A stretch of DNA of 40,576 nt. Origin: Opitutaceae bacterium. Its GTDB lineage: Bacteria > Verrucomicrobiota > Verrucomicrobiia > Opitutales > Opitutaceae. The stretch covers positions 1 through 40,576 of the forward strand of contig JAUYAK010000035.1 in NCBI GenBank assembly GCA_030693515.1, given 5' to 3'. The position numbers and the translations under genes were made by a program. The notes under the pieces were generated by a model that worked only from the letters and a program-made list of their open reading frames with translations, was not told the DNA's origin and made no database searches. This document shows, in pieces, positions 7,656 through 15,668 of the stretch. Each line of letters starts with the position of its first letter. The first letter of the stretch is position 1.

Positions 7656-9140
7656 CTACCTGATAAGCTGCATGGCGAAGTCGCTCACCGAGATCGCTTT
7701 CAGTTTGGAGCTGTTAGTGAAGAGAAATGTGAGCTTCTCCGATTTTGATTTTCCGTAGTGCGCGACAAAGGCGGCCTCGGCCTTTAGCCGCAGAATGGGA
7801 ATGCCTTCTTTCCGCCGCCGCCGGTGGCCGATGGGGAAGTGGACTTCGATCCGCGCAGTGCTCGTGCCGTCGCGGAAGAAGACTTGGACGGCGTTGGCGA
7901 TGGAGCGTTTTTCAGGGTCGAGGTAGTCGCGGGAGAATTGTTTGTCCTCGGTCACGACCATCTGGGCGCGGAGGGCGTCGATGCGCGGGTCGGCGGCGAC
8001 TTGGTCCTCGTAGTGTTCGGCGGTGAGATTGCCGTGGATGAGGCCGATCGCGGTCATGTATTGCAGGCAGTGGTCACGGTCAGCGGGGTTGTGGAGCGGG
8101 CCGGTCTTGTCGATGATGCGGATGGCGGACTCGTGCGTGGTGAGTTCGATGCGCGCGATGGCGGCGAGTTTGTCTTTGACGAGCGGGTGGAGCTGGACGG
8201 CGCACTCGACGGCGGTCTGGGCGTGGAACTCGGCGGGGAAGGAAATCTTGAAGAGGATCTGCTCCATCACGTAGCTGCCGAGGGGGCGCGCGAGTTTCAC
8301 GGGCTGGCCCTTGAACGCCACCTCCTGAAAGCCCCACGTCTTGGCGGTGAGGACGGAGGGGTAGCCCATCTCGCCGGTCAGCGCGATGAGCGCGAGGCGG
8401 ACCGCGCGGCTCGTGGCGTCGCCTGCGGCCCAGCTTTTGCGGGAGCCGGTGTTGGGCGCGTGGCGATACGTGCGCAGCGCGGAGCCGTCGAGCCACGCGT
8501 GCGAGAGCGCGTTGATGATTTGCTCGCGCGTCCCGCCGAGGAGAGCGGTTGCGACGGCTGTGGAGGCAATGCGCACAAGTAACACATGGTCGAGTCCTAC
8601 ACGGTTAAAGGAGTTTTCGAGGGCAAGCACGCCCTGGATTTCGTGGGCCTTCACCATGGCGACGAGGACGTCGCGGACGGTCGGGGCGGGCTGAGAGTTG
8701 AGAGCTGAGAGCGGAGAGCCAAACGCGGCGAGCGGGACGCCCGCGGCCTTGTTGCGGCTGATCCAGTCCGTTACGGCGAGGATGGCGCCGAGGTTGTCGG
8801 AGGGGTGGCCCCATTCGGCGGCGAGCCAGGTGTCGTTGAAATCGAGCCAGCGCACCATCGTGCCGATGTTGAACGCGGCCTGCACGGGATCGAGCTCGTG
8901 GCTCGTGCCGGGCACGCGCGCGCCGTTGACGATGCTCGTGCCGGGCACGACGGGGCCGAGGAGCTTGGTGCAGGCGGGATACTTCAGCGCCATGATGCCG
9001 CACGCGAGCGTGTCGAGGAGGCACCAGCGCGCGGTGTCGAGCGCCTCGTCGCTCGGCGAATCGTAGTTCAGCGCGTAGTCGGCGATCTCGGCGAGGAGCG
9101 CGTCAGGTGGCGGGCGGACGTTGGAAATGGGGGCGGACAT
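7656..9140 (-). CDS. prpD: MmgE/PrpD family 2-methylcitrate dehydratase
   Basis: This 494-residue PrpD-type enzyme dehydrates 2-methylcitrate to 2-methyl-cis-aconitate in the methylcitrate cycle for propionyl-CoA. Family landmarks include [76 protein letters not shown] and [19 protein letters not shown], ending with [20 protein letters not shown] and a basic GHRRRRKEG segment. ATG 9140 gives the usual N-terminus; the frame open to 9209 is unlike the family and crosses heptamer repeats. Residues ~141-151 ([10 protein letters not shown]) are encoded by an in-frame heptamer repeat. A citrate/2-methylcitrate synthase gene lies 780 bases upstream on the same strand. No prpB is present. Confidence 0.92.
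   Translation of the reverse strand: MSAPISNVRPPPDALLAEIADYALNYDSPSDEALDTARWCLLDTLACGIMALKYPACTKLLGPVVPGTSIVNGARVPGTSHELDPVQAAFNIGTMVRWLDFNDTWLAAEWGHPSDNLGAILAVTDWISRNKAAGVPLAAFGSPLSALNSQPAPTVRDVLVAMVKAHEIQGVLALENSFNRVGLDHVLLVRIASTAVATALLGGTREQIINALSHAWLDGSALRTYRHAPNTGSRKSWAAGDATSRAVRLALIALTGEMGYPSVLTAKTWGFQEVAFKGQPVKLARPLGSYVMEQILFKISFPAEFHAQTAVECAVQLHPLVKDKLAAIARIELTTHESAIRIIDKTGPLHNPADRDHCLQYMTAIGLIHGNLTAEHYEDQVAADPRIDALRAQMVVTEDKQFSRDYLDPEKRSIANAVQVFFRDGTSTARIEVHFPIGHRRRRKEGIPILRLKAEAAFVAHYGKSKSEKLTFLFTNSSKLKAISVSDFAMQLIR
8691..8718. repeat. Four tandem NTGAGAG-type heptamers inside prpD
   Basis: The plus strand reads CTGAGAG-TTGAGAG-CTGAGAG-CGGAGAG. On the coding strand it is translated in frame as part of [10 protein letters not shown], a low-complexity insert in PrpD. 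The same heptamer occurs at 9150-9170, just upstream of the prpD start. Confidence 0.85.
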
Positions 9141-9149
9141 AAGGGAAAG

Positions 9150-9170
9150 CTGAGAGCTGAGAGTTGGGAG
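9150..9170. repeat. Three tandem NTGAGAG-type heptamers in the prpD leader
   Basis: The plus strand reads CTGAGAG-CTGAGAG-TTGGGAG, in the same orientation as the copy inside prpD. It starts 10 bases upstream of the prpD start codon (9140), so it would lie in the 5' leader or core promoter. Confidence 0.8.
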
Positions 9171-9257
9171 AATCTCCAAAACGAGAACGGCGAGTGCGGG
9201 CCGTGGCAAACGGGGAAAGGGGCGTTAAGAGGCCGCGCCGTCATCGTTCGCCAAGAT

Positions 9258-9282
9258 TTATGGGGAGGTGAAGGCCCCATAA
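9258..9282. promoter_or_regulatory. Inverted repeat between divergent prpD and lipoprotein genes
   Basis: TTATGGGG and CCCCATAA form a perfect 8-base inverted repeat with a 9-base spacer, midway between the starts of prpD (9140) and the lipoprotein gene (9338). The placement and spacing fit an operator for a dimeric regulator, but no regulator gene is adjacent. It could also be a chance hairpin. Confidence 0.35.
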
Positions 9283-9337
9283 GGATTCGGCGTTGCGCAG
9301 AGAACCGGCCGCCCAATCCGCAGTCTGCCCACCTTGT

Positions 9338-9829
9338 ATGAAAACGATCTCCCCAGCTCTTCTGAAAACGAAACACCCGAGGGCGCTCGCACCGGTCCTC
9401 ACGCTGTGCGGCGTGATCGGGCTCGTGGCGGGTTGCGCGTCCGACCCTGTGTCGCACGTGGTCTCGGCCCCGCCTCCGCCCGCTCCGACGGCCGCAACCA
9501 CCGCGTATGTGACCACCACGGCGCCGACCACGACCACCACGCAGACGACCCAGACCACCCCCACTGGAACGGTGGTGACCACGCAGTCCCAGCCCGTCAG
9601 CACGATCGTCGTCACCCAAGCTCCGCCCGCGCTCCAACCGGAAGTGGTCATGGCGCAACCGTCGTCCGCCCATGTTTGGATTGCCGGCTACTGGACCTGG
9701 CGCAACAACCAGTATCAGTGGATGGCGGGCCACTGGGAAGTGCCGCCCTACGCCAACGCGAAGTGGAACGCACCCCGCTGGCAGAGCGAGAGCGGCGCCT
9801 ACCGGTTTACCGAAGGCTACTGGAACTGA
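9338..9829 (+). CDS. WXXGXW/YXWGXW-type lipoprotein
   Basis: This 163-residue protein has an N-terminal signal with a lipobox (GLVAGC, cysteine near residue 31), so it is probably a membrane-anchored lipoprotein. A Thr/Pro-rich linker of about 60 residues (TTAPTTTTTQTTQTTPTGTV) follows. The C-terminal part (HVWIAGYWTWRNNQYQWMAG, HWEVPPYANAKWNAPRW) carries the aromatic repeat pattern of YXWGXW/BcpO-like proteins: G-Y-W-x-W ... W-x-x-G-H-W-E-x-P ... W. The function of these repeats is not established. ATG 9338 is chosen because the signal peptide starts there. It is divergent from prpD and followed by a good terminator. Confidence 0.8.
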   Translation: MKTISPALLKTKHPRALAPVLTLCGVIGLVAGCASDPVSHVVSAPPPPAPTAATTAYVTTTAPTTTTTQTTQTTPTGTVVTTQSQPVSTIVVTQAPPALQPEVVMAQPSSAHVWIAGYWTWRNNQYQWMAGHWEVPPYANAKWNAPRWQSESGAYRFTEGYWN

Positions 9830-9862
9830 GCGGGCCTGACCGCGCGTATTTTCGATCAACCT

Positions 9863-9897
9863 CGGCGCGGAACGGTCCGCGCCGTTAAATTTTTTTG
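9863..9897 (+). terminator. Rho-independent terminator
   Basis: A 9-base GC stem CGGCGCGGA/TCCGCGCCG with loop ACGG (9863-9884) is followed by TTAAATTTTTTTG. It lies 34 bases after the lipoprotein stop, in the right orientation. It also separates that gene from the convergent prpC end. Confidence 0.9.
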
Positions 9898-9922
9898 TGC
9901 CAGCGAGGCCACGCCGTTGTTC

Positions 9923-11101
9923 CTAGCCGCGTTGGGCCGACGGCACGAAGGCGCGCGGTGCCGGGCCGGTGTAGTTCGCGCCAGGGCGGATGATTTTTCC
10001 GTCCTCGCGCTGCTCGATCACGTGGGCGCACCAGCCGGCGGTGCGGGCCATGACGAAGAGCGGCGTGAAGAAGGCCGTGGGCACGCCCATCGTGTCGTAG
10101 GCGGGTGCGCTAAACCAATCGAGGTTGGCAAACATCCGCTTCTCCGCGGCCATCACCTGCTCGATGCGCTCGCAGACGTCGAACAACGGCGTGCGGCCGG
10201 CATCGGCGCAGAGTTCGCGGGCGATTTCCTTGATGATGGCGTTGCGCGGATCGGCGGTGGTGTAAACCGGGTGCCCGAAACCGACGACGACTTCCTTGCG
10301 CGCGAGACGCGCGCGGATGTCGGCCTCGGCCTCGTCGGCGGTGCGGTAGCGGAGCTGGATGTCGTGCGCGACCTCGTTGGCGCCGCCGTGCTTGGGCCCG
10401 CGCAGCGCGCCGATGGCGCCGGTGACGCACGAATACATCCCCGAACCCGTGCCGGCGATGACGCGCGCGGCGAAGGTGGACGCGTTGAACTCGTGCTCCG
10501 CGTAGAGAATCAGCGAACGGTCGAGATCGCGGGCGTGGAGGAGCGAGGGCGTGCGCTGGTGGAGCAGACGGAGAAAATGCGCCGCGAGCGACGGCTCGGC
10601 GGTCTCGGTCTCGATGCGCTGGCCCGTCGTGGCGAAGTGGTGCCAGTAGAGCAGCATCGAGGGGAAGCTCGCGAGCAGCCGCTCCGCGATGGCGCGGGCC
10701 GCGGCGGCATCGACCGGGCCGGTGCTGCCGGCCGGCGCGCGCTCGGGATCGAGGGCGCCGAGCGCGGAGCAGGCGGTGCGCAGCACGCCCATCGCATGAG
10801 CGGAGGCCGGGAGCTGCTCGAGCATCGCGCGCACGGGCGCGGGGATGCCGCGGAGCGCCGCGAGCCGCGCGTGAAACGCGGCGAGCTCCTCGCGCGTGGG
10901 CAGGTGCCCATGCACCAGCAGGTGCGCAACCTCCTCGAATGTCGCGTGCGCCGCGAGGTCGGCGATGGCGTAGCCGCGGTAGTGCAGATCGTTGCCCGTG
11001 TGCCCCACGGTGCAGATCGCGGTGTTGCCGGCGACGACGCCGGAGAGCGCGACGGATTTTTTGGTTTTGGGTGCGGCCGAGGGGATGGGTTCAGGGTTCA
11101 T
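9923..11101 (-). CDS. prpC: 2-methylcitrate/citrate synthase
   Basis: This 392-residue citrate-synthase family enzyme condenses propionyl-CoA (or acetyl-CoA) with oxaloacetate. Landmarks are [20 protein letters not shown] at the N-terminus; [20 protein letters not shown] with the catalytic His; [33 protein letters not shown] with a second His; and [20 protein letters not shown]. The short form and closeness to prpD favour the 2-methylcitrate synthase role. A housekeeping citrate synthase (gltA) is possible, since the subfamilies overlap. The start at 11101 gives an N-terminal extension rich in Pro/Lys before [11 protein letters not shown]. It is on the same strand as prpD but separated by the divergent lipoprotein gene, so not a simple operon. 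Confidence 0.85.
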   Translation of the reverse strand: MNPEPIPSAAPKTKKSVALSGVVAGNTAICTVGHTGNDLHYRGYAIADLAAHATFEEVAHLLVHGHLPTREELAAFHARLAALRGIPAPVRAMLEQLPASAHAMGVLRTACSALGALDPERAPAGSTGPVDAAAARAIAERLLASFPSMLLYWHHFATTGQRIETETAEPSLAAHFLRLLHQRTPSLLHARDLDRSLILYAEHEFNASTFAARVIAGTGSGMYSCVTGAIGALRGPKHGGANEVAHDIQLRYRTADEAEADIRARLARKEVVVGFGHPVYTTADPRNAIIKEIARELCADAGRTPLFDVCERIEQVMAAEKRMFANLDWFSAPAYDTMGVPTAFFTPLFVMARTAGWCAHVIEQREDGKIIRPGANYTGPAPRAFVPSAQRG

Positions 11102-11128
11102 GGGGTGTTTTTTCAGCCGGTCGAATTC

Positions 11129-11425
11129 CTAGGCGAGCCGATGAAGCCAGTAATTTGGTTCCCGGTGCAGCGGCATGACGGCGAGGATCCAAATGTCGTC
11201 AGGGCGCTCTACAAAGAGGATACTGTAGGGGAACTCACGCGTGAAATGGCGGCGGACGGGCGGGCGGATTTGACGAAAGGCTTTTGGACGCGCGCGGGCT
11301 TCGGCAATCAGGCGTTCGATTTCGTCGTAGAATCTTCCGCTCAGGGTTTGGCTGATATCGGCGTAGTGGCGAAGAGCCTCGTTGAACTCCTCGCTTGCCT
11401 CGGGGTGAAGGCCGAACGCTTTCAC
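11129..11425 (-). CDS. ParE/RelE-type toxin
   Basis: This 98-residue protein has the RelE/ParE toxin fold by sequence: LHPEASEEFNEALRHYADIS, FYDEIERLIAEARARPKAFR and HFTREFPYSILFVERPDDIW, ending ILAVMPLHREPNYWLHRLA. The spacing fits ParE-like toxins (gyrase or ribosome inhibitors); which one cannot be told. Its start overlaps the antitoxin stop by four bases (11422-11425), implying coupled translation. It lies 27 bases upstream of prpC on the same strand. Confidence 0.85.
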   Translation of the reverse strand: MKAFGLHPEASEEFNEALRHYADISQTLSGRFYDEIERLIAEARARPKAFRQIRPPVRRHFTREFPYSILFVERPDDIWILAVMPLHREPNYWLHRLA

Positions 11426-11655
11426 CGCCCGGCAATCTTTCGCGCGCGGGCCATCGCCTCGATGCCGGGGACCAGCTTCACTTTGCCGCTTTCGATTTCA
11501 GCGAGGCGCCGAAGGGCGGTGTCGGTCCAGGCTTGTTCGATCTTGGGGTCAACCGCCGTGTGTGCGGCGAGGGTGATGCGCTCGATCAGCTCCGACAATT
11601 GATCGGGCGGGAGTTTGCGCGTCTCCTCCACGATCTGTTCGAGCGTCATCGGCAT
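11422..11655 (-). CDS. Addiction-module antitoxin
   Basis: This 77-residue protein resembles the addiction-module component family (unstable antitoxins paired with RelE/ParE): MTLEQIVEETRKLPPDQLSE, ELIERITLAA, then DPKIEQAWTDTALRRLAEIE and SGKVKLVPGIEAMARARK. The last segment probably binds the toxin. It is first in the pair and overlaps the toxin start. MPM at the start offers two ATGs, at 11655 and 11649. Confidence 0.83.
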   Translation of the reverse strand: MPMTLEQIVEETRKLPPDQLSELIERITLAAHTAVDPKIEQAWTDTALRRLAEIESGKVKLVPGIEAMARARKIAGR

Positions 11656-11722
11656 GACGGGAACGAAGCGCGAATGGGCCGTGGCGTCAACCTGACGGTA
11701 GGGTGACGGCTTTGGGCATCTG

Positions 11723-13171
11723 CTAGGCCCGCGGCGTGAAGATTGTCTGCTTGAGGTCCGCCGCGAGGTGGCGGCGGAAGGTCGCGAGATCCTTCACCGC
11801 GCCGAGGGAAATCAGCTGGCTGGCGAGGTTGCCGACGGCGGTGCCCTCGAGGGCGAAGCTCACGACCGGGAGGCCGCTGGCGTTGGCGGTGGCCTGGCAG
11901 AGGATGCGGTTTTTCGAACCGCCGCCGACGATGAGGATGCGCCGGAATTTTTTCCCAGCCATCTGCTCAAAGGCCCGCATCGCGTCGGCGTGGCCCTTGC
12001 CGAGCGACTCGCAAATCAGGCGCACGTAGCCGGCGAGGGTTTTCGGGCGCGGGAGCTTGCGGCGGCGGAGCTGCGCATCGATCGCGGCTTTCATCGAGGC
12101 GGGGTTGCCAAACTCGGCGAAGGCCATGTCGAGCGGCGCGGCGGGGGCGGGGAGTTTCTCCGCGGCGGTGATGAGCGCGGCCCATTCGCGGTCGTTGGTC
12201 GGGCGGGAGGCGAAGTCCTTGAGCGTGCCTTCGAGCATCCAGAGACCGATGACATTCGTGAGCGGGCGGTAGCGGCCGTCGCCGATGCGCTCGTTGGAGA
12301 TGCGCGCGGCGAGCGCCGCGGCGCCGAGCACGGGGCGATCACTCTCGAAGCCGACGAGCGACCAGGTGCCGGAGCTGATGTAGAGATCGGAGCCGTCGGG
12401 CGCGGCGGGCATCGCATCGTAGGCGGCGGCGGTGTCGTGGCCGGGCACGGCGATGATCTGGGTCTTGGCGAGGGCGGCGGAGGCGCCGGCAATTTCCTTT
12501 TTCAGGCGCCCGAGCTTCGTGCCGCTCAGGACAGGCGGCGTGAACCACTGCGCCGGGATGCGGAAGTGATCGAGCGCGGCGCGCGACCAGCCGGTCGAGT
12601 GGACGTCGATGAGCTGCGAGGTGCTCGCGACGGTGAACTCGTTTTCCATCCGGCCCGAGAGGAGAAAATTGAAGTAGTCCGGGAGAAAAAGGCAGCGCGA
12701 CGCGAGGTCCGTGATGGCCGGGCAGCGCGCGACGACCTCCTCGAGCTGGAGCGAGGTGTTGTAGAAGACATTCGGGATGCCCGTGGCCGCGTAGATGCGG
12801 TCGAGCGCGGCGCGGGTGTTGGCCAGGCGCTTGAGGCCGGGCTGCGTGCGGGCGTCGCGGTAGGCGTGCACGGGGAAGACGAGCCGGCCCGTGTCGTCCA
12901 CGAGCGCGTAGTCCACGCCCCAGACATCGACACCAACGGAGGCGAGCGTCGCGCCGCGGGGCAGGGCGGCGACGGCCTGCCGCAGGCCCTCCTGCACCTC
13001 GTGCCAGAGCGTGCCGAGTTCCCAGTAGTCGTGGCCGCCGAGGCTGCGAAACGCATTGGGGAAGCGGCGCACCTCGGTGAGCGTGAGGCGGTTTTTCGCC
13101 CAGCGGCCGAGGATGACGCGGCCGCTGGTGGCGCCGAGATCGACGGCGGCGGAGTAGATCGTGCGGGACAT
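11723..13171 (-). CDS. rhaB: Rhamnulokinase
   Basis: This 482-residue FGGY-family kinase phosphorylates L-rhamnulose to rhamnulose-1-phosphate; the usual family length is ~480-490. Landmarks are AVDLGATSGRVILGR (phosphate-1 loop), HDYWELGTLWHEVQEGLR, VGVDVWGVDYALVDDTGRL, PNVFYNTSLQLEE, FLPDYFNFLLSG, AVPGHDTAAAYDAMPA with the catalytic Asp, YISSGTWSLVGFE and ILIVGGGSKNRILCQATANA. These are specific enough to separate it from xylulo-, fuculo- and glycerokinases. ATG 13171 gives the normal N-terminus. It is divergent from lutABC across a 185-base gap. Rhamnulose-1-phosphate aldolase yields lactaldehyde, which can become the lactate oxidised by LutABC. No rhaA, rhaD or regulator gene is present. 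Confidence 0.93.
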   Translation of the reverse strand: MSRTIYSAAVDLGATSGRVILGRWAKNRLTLTEVRRFPNAFRSLGGHDYWELGTLWHEVQEGLRQAVAALPRGATLASVGVDVWGVDYALVDDTGRLVFPVHAYRDARTQPGLKRLANTRAALDRIYAATGIPNVFYNTSLQLEEVVARCPAITDLASRCLFLPDYFNFLLSGRMENEFTVASTSQLIDVHSTGWSRAALDHFRIPAQWFTPPVLSGTKLGRLKKEIAGASAALAKTQIIAVPGHDTAAAYDAMPAAPDGSDLYISSGTWSLVGFESDRPVLGAAALAARISNERIGDGRYRPLTNVIGLWMLEGTLKDFASRPTNDREWAALITAAEKLPAPAAPLDMAFAEFGNPASMKAAIDAQLRRRKLPRPKTLAGYVRLICESLGKGHADAMRAFEQMAGKKFRRILIVGGGSKNRILCQATANASGLPVVSFALEGTAVGNLASQLISLGAVKDLATFRRHLAADLKQTIFTPRA

Positions 13172-13356
13172 GGAAAAGGTGGGACGGGTGACGCGTGGCA
13201 GAAGACGGGGGCAGGAAACAAAAGGACGGGCCGCGCGCGGTCACTGCAAATGTGCGTGCGCTCGCGTGCCAAGGAGTGACGCTATTTCACCATGCGGCCG
13301 AGGGGGAAATTCGGTTGCAAGGCCTCCGGTGCGACGCACGGTCTAGCCTTTCCCTC

Positions 13357-14124
13357 ATGCTCAACTCCGAGCGAAAGCCCATCACCGGCAAACGCGTCCA
13401 GCTCATGGCCACGTGCCTCTGCGACGCATTCTACGACGACGTGGCCGCCGCGACGGTCGAGGTGCTCGAGCACCTCGGCGTCGAGGTGGTCTTTCCCGAG
13501 GCGCAGACCTGCTGCGGGCAGCCCGCCTTTAACGGCGGCGACTGGGCGGCGTCGCGCAAGGTCGTGCGCCACACCGTCAAGACCTTCGCGGGCGACGAGC
13601 CGGTCGTCGTGCCGAGCGGCTCGTGCGCGGCGATGATGTTTCACGGCGCGGTGCTCGAGTTTGAAAAGGAAAAGGATGTCGGCGAGGTCGAGGCGCTCGG
13701 CCGCCGCACGTGGGAACTGGCCGACTTCATCGTCCACGGCCTCGGCGTCACCGCGTGGCCGGGCCGCTATGATGCGACAGTGGCCTTCCATCGCTCGTGC
13801 CATTCGCGCGGCACCAAGAGCGGCGAGGCCTCGCTCACGCTACTCAACGCCATCGCCGGCGTGCGCGTGGTGGAGTTTGGCGAGGGCGAGCAGTGCTGCG
13901 GCTTCGGCGGCACGTTCTCGGTCTCGTTTCCGAATATCTCCACGGCGATGGGCGCGCTGAAGTTGGATCATGTGCGCGCCGTGAAGCCCGATGTCTTTGT
14001 CTCGGGCGACATGAGCTGCATGATGCACATGGGCGGCCTCGCCGCTAAGGAAGGCAAACCCATCAAGACCCTCCACCTCGCGCAGGTCCTGCGCGATGCG
14101 CTCAAACATGGAAAACCCAACTAA
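13357..14124 (+). CDS. lutA: L-lactate utilisation protein LutA (cysteine-rich domain)
   Basis: This 255-residue LutA/YkgE protein has two cysteine-rich domains of the type seen in heterodisulfide reductase and GlpC. Each has a CCG motif: TCCGQPAFNGGDW around residue 48 and EQCCGFGGTFSVSFP around residue 180, plus an earlier C-x-C near residue 23 and HRSCHSRG. These bind Fe-S clusters. With LutB and LutC it oxidises L-lactate to pyruvate. ATG 13357 gives the family N-terminus; the frame open from 13195 is unrelated leader. It is the first gene of the lutA-lutB-OPT-lutC unit and is divergent from rhaB. Confidence 0.93.
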   Translation: MLNSERKPITGKRVQLMATCLCDAFYDDVAAATVEVLEHLGVEVVFPEAQTCCGQPAFNGGDWAASRKVVRHTVKTFAGDEPVVVPSGSCAAMMFHGAVLEFEKEKDVGEVEALGRRTWELADFIVHGLGVTAWPGRYDATVAFHRSCHSRGTKSGEASLTLLNAIAGVRVVEFGEGEQCCGFGGTFSVSFPNISTAMGALKLDHVRAVKPDVFVSGDMSCMMHMGGLAAKEGKPIKTLHLAQVLRDALKHGKPN

Positions 14125-14195
14125 GTGCGAAGCCGCCAAGCCGCGCAGGTCCGATGACTTTGCTCCGGACTTCGCGGCTTGGCGTCTTTGCGCTT
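14123..14195. repeat. Imperfect inverted repeat between lutA and lutB
   Basis: Arms 14123-14145 and 14173-14195 (23 bases, a few mismatches; perfect core GCCAAGCCGCG) fill most of the lutA-lutB gap. The left arm starts on the last bases of the lutA stop. The open frame from 14154 runs across the right arm, so the true lutB start is downstream at 14205. Confidence 0.8.
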
Positions 14196-14204
14196 AATCC
14201 GAAA

Positions 14205-15602
14205 ATGCGTTTCCAACAAATCGATCAATTCGCCGCGGAGCTGAAGGCCGACACGCGCGCGTCGGTCTATCAAAGCACCAAGACCACGCACGAGAAGCGC
14301 ACCAAGCTCCTCTTCGATCAGTTCACCGATCCCAACCGCCTCCGCGAGATCGCCGGCGAGATCAAGCAGCACGCGATCGAGAACCTCGACACCTACCTCC
14401 CGCAGGTCGAGGCCAAGCTCCAGGCCGCCGGCGCGCAGGTCCACTGGGCCTCGACCGCCGAGAGCGCCTGCGAGACCGTGCTGCGCATCATGCGCGCGCG
14501 CGGCGCAACCAAGATGGTCAAGGCCAAGACCATGGTGAGCGAGGAGATCGAGCTCGCTCATTTCCTGGAGAAGCACGGGTGCGAGGCGCTCGAGACCGAC
14601 CTCGGCGAATTCATCATCCAGATCGACCACGATCACCCGAGCCACATCGTCCGCCCGATCATCCACAAGAACCGCCGCGAGATCGCGCAGAGCTTCGAGC
14701 GCGAGGGCCTCGGCGCCTACAACGACGACCCCGGCACCATCACGCGGCGCGCGCGGCATTTCCTGCGGCACAAATACCTCGCGGCCGACGTCGGCCTCAC
14801 CGGCGCCAATTTCGTCTCCGCCGAGAGCGGCCGCATGGTGATCGTGACCAACGAGGGCAACTCCCGCTTCTGCCTCGCCGCCACCAAGTGCCACATCGCC
14901 CTCATCGGCATCGAGAAAATCGTGCCGCGCGATCGCGACCTCGGCCTCCTGCTCAACCTCCTCGGCCGCTCCGGCACGGCGCAGGACCTCACCGTCTACA
15001 CCGAGTTCATCGGCGGACCCAAGTCCGCCGCGCAGCCCGACGGGCCCGAGGAAATGCACGTCATCTTCGTGGACAACGGCCGCACCGAGGTGCTCGCGAG
15101 CGATTGCCGCGACATCCTGCGCTGCATCCGCTGCGGTGCGTGCCTCAACGTCTGCCCCGTTTACCGGCAGGCCAGCGGCCACGCGTATCGCAGCGTCTAT
15201 CCCGGCCCGGTCGGCGCCGTGCTCTCGCCGCTCCTCGCCGGCGAAAAATTTCCGTCGCTCGCCGACTTGCCGAAGGCCTCGTCGCTCTGCGGCGCGTGCC
15301 ACGAGGTCTGCCCCGTCAACATCCCGATCCCCGATCTGCTGCTGCGGCTGCGCAACAAGGCGAAGGAGGAGGGTGTGCCCTCGCCCGGCACACCGCCGAT
15401 GGGTGCGTGGGCGCTGCTCGCCACGCAGCCGACCGTGTGGAAGGCGTCGCTCTTCGGCGGCAAGCTGATGAACCATCTGCCGACGAAAATGATCCCGGTC
15501 CCCGCGCTTCAGGCGTGGGCCGACAAACGCGAGTTGCCCCGCTGGCGCGGCGGGGAGTTCCGGAAGTGGATGAAGGAACGCAAAAGTAGGGCGGGTCTGT
15601 GA
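14205..15602 (+). CDS. lutB: L-lactate utilisation iron-sulfur protein LutB
   Basis: This 465-residue LutB/YkgF protein is the electron-carrying part of the LutABC lactate oxidase. The N-terminal two thirds are the LUD-type domain (KMVKAKTMVSEEIELAHFLE, GANFVSAESGRMVIVTNEGN, KCHIALIGIEKIVPRDRDL). Two [4Fe-4S] ferredoxin motifs follow: CIRCGACLNVCPVYRQ near residue 306 and LCGACHEVCPVNIPIPDLLL near residue 362. ATG 14205 (MRFQQIDQFA) is chosen over 14154 because the leader between them is repeat DNA. The last residues (SRAGL) and the stop codon are supplied by the palindrome at 15586-15659, a sign that the repeat landed at the gene's end. Confidence 0.95.
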   Translation: MRFQQIDQFAAELKADTRASVYQSTKTTHEKRTKLLFDQFTDPNRLREIAGEIKQHAIENLDTYLPQVEAKLQAAGAQVHWASTAESACETVLRIMRARGATKMVKAKTMVSEEIELAHFLEKHGCEALETDLGEFIIQIDHDHPSHIVRPIIHKNRREIAQSFEREGLGAYNDDPGTITRRARHFLRHKYLAADVGLTGANFVSAESGRMVIVTNEGNSRFCLAATKCHIALIGIEKIVPRDRDLGLLLNLLGRSGTAQDLTVYTEFIGGPKSAAQPDGPEEMHVIFVDNGRTEVLASDCRDILRCIRCGACLNVCPVYRQASGHAYRSVYPGPVGAVLSPLLAGEKFPSLADLPKASSLCGACHEVCPVNIPIPDLLLRLRNKAKEEGVPSPGTPPMGAWALLATQPTVWKASLFGGKLMNHLPTKMIPVPALQAWADKRELPRWRGGEFRKWMKERKSRAGL

Positions 15603-15659
15603 CCCGCCCTCGGTGCGAACACTCAACGCGTGAAAGGCCGGGTCACAGACCCGCCCTAC
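15586..15659. repeat. GTAGGG palindrome at the lutB stop codon
   Basis: Perfect 21-base arms (15586-15606 and 15639-15659) flank a 32-base spacer. Each arm is itself a hairpin (GCGGGTC-TGT-GACCCGC). The lutB stop TGA (15600-15602) lies inside the left arm, and the right arm ends 10 bases before the OPT transporter start. In RNA it may attenuate read-through from lutB into the transporter. Confidence 0.9.
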
Positions 15660-15668
15660 CTTAAAACC

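Noticed and set aside
8691-9170. Heptamer repeats as a CRISPR or origin iteron array
   Set aside because: Units are only seven bases, contiguous and without spacers, and no replication or Cas genes are nearby.
9480-9600. Repetitive ACC/ACG stretch resembling a repeat array
   Set aside because: It encodes the Thr/Pro linker of the lipoprotein. There are no regular spacers, so it is not a CRISPR.
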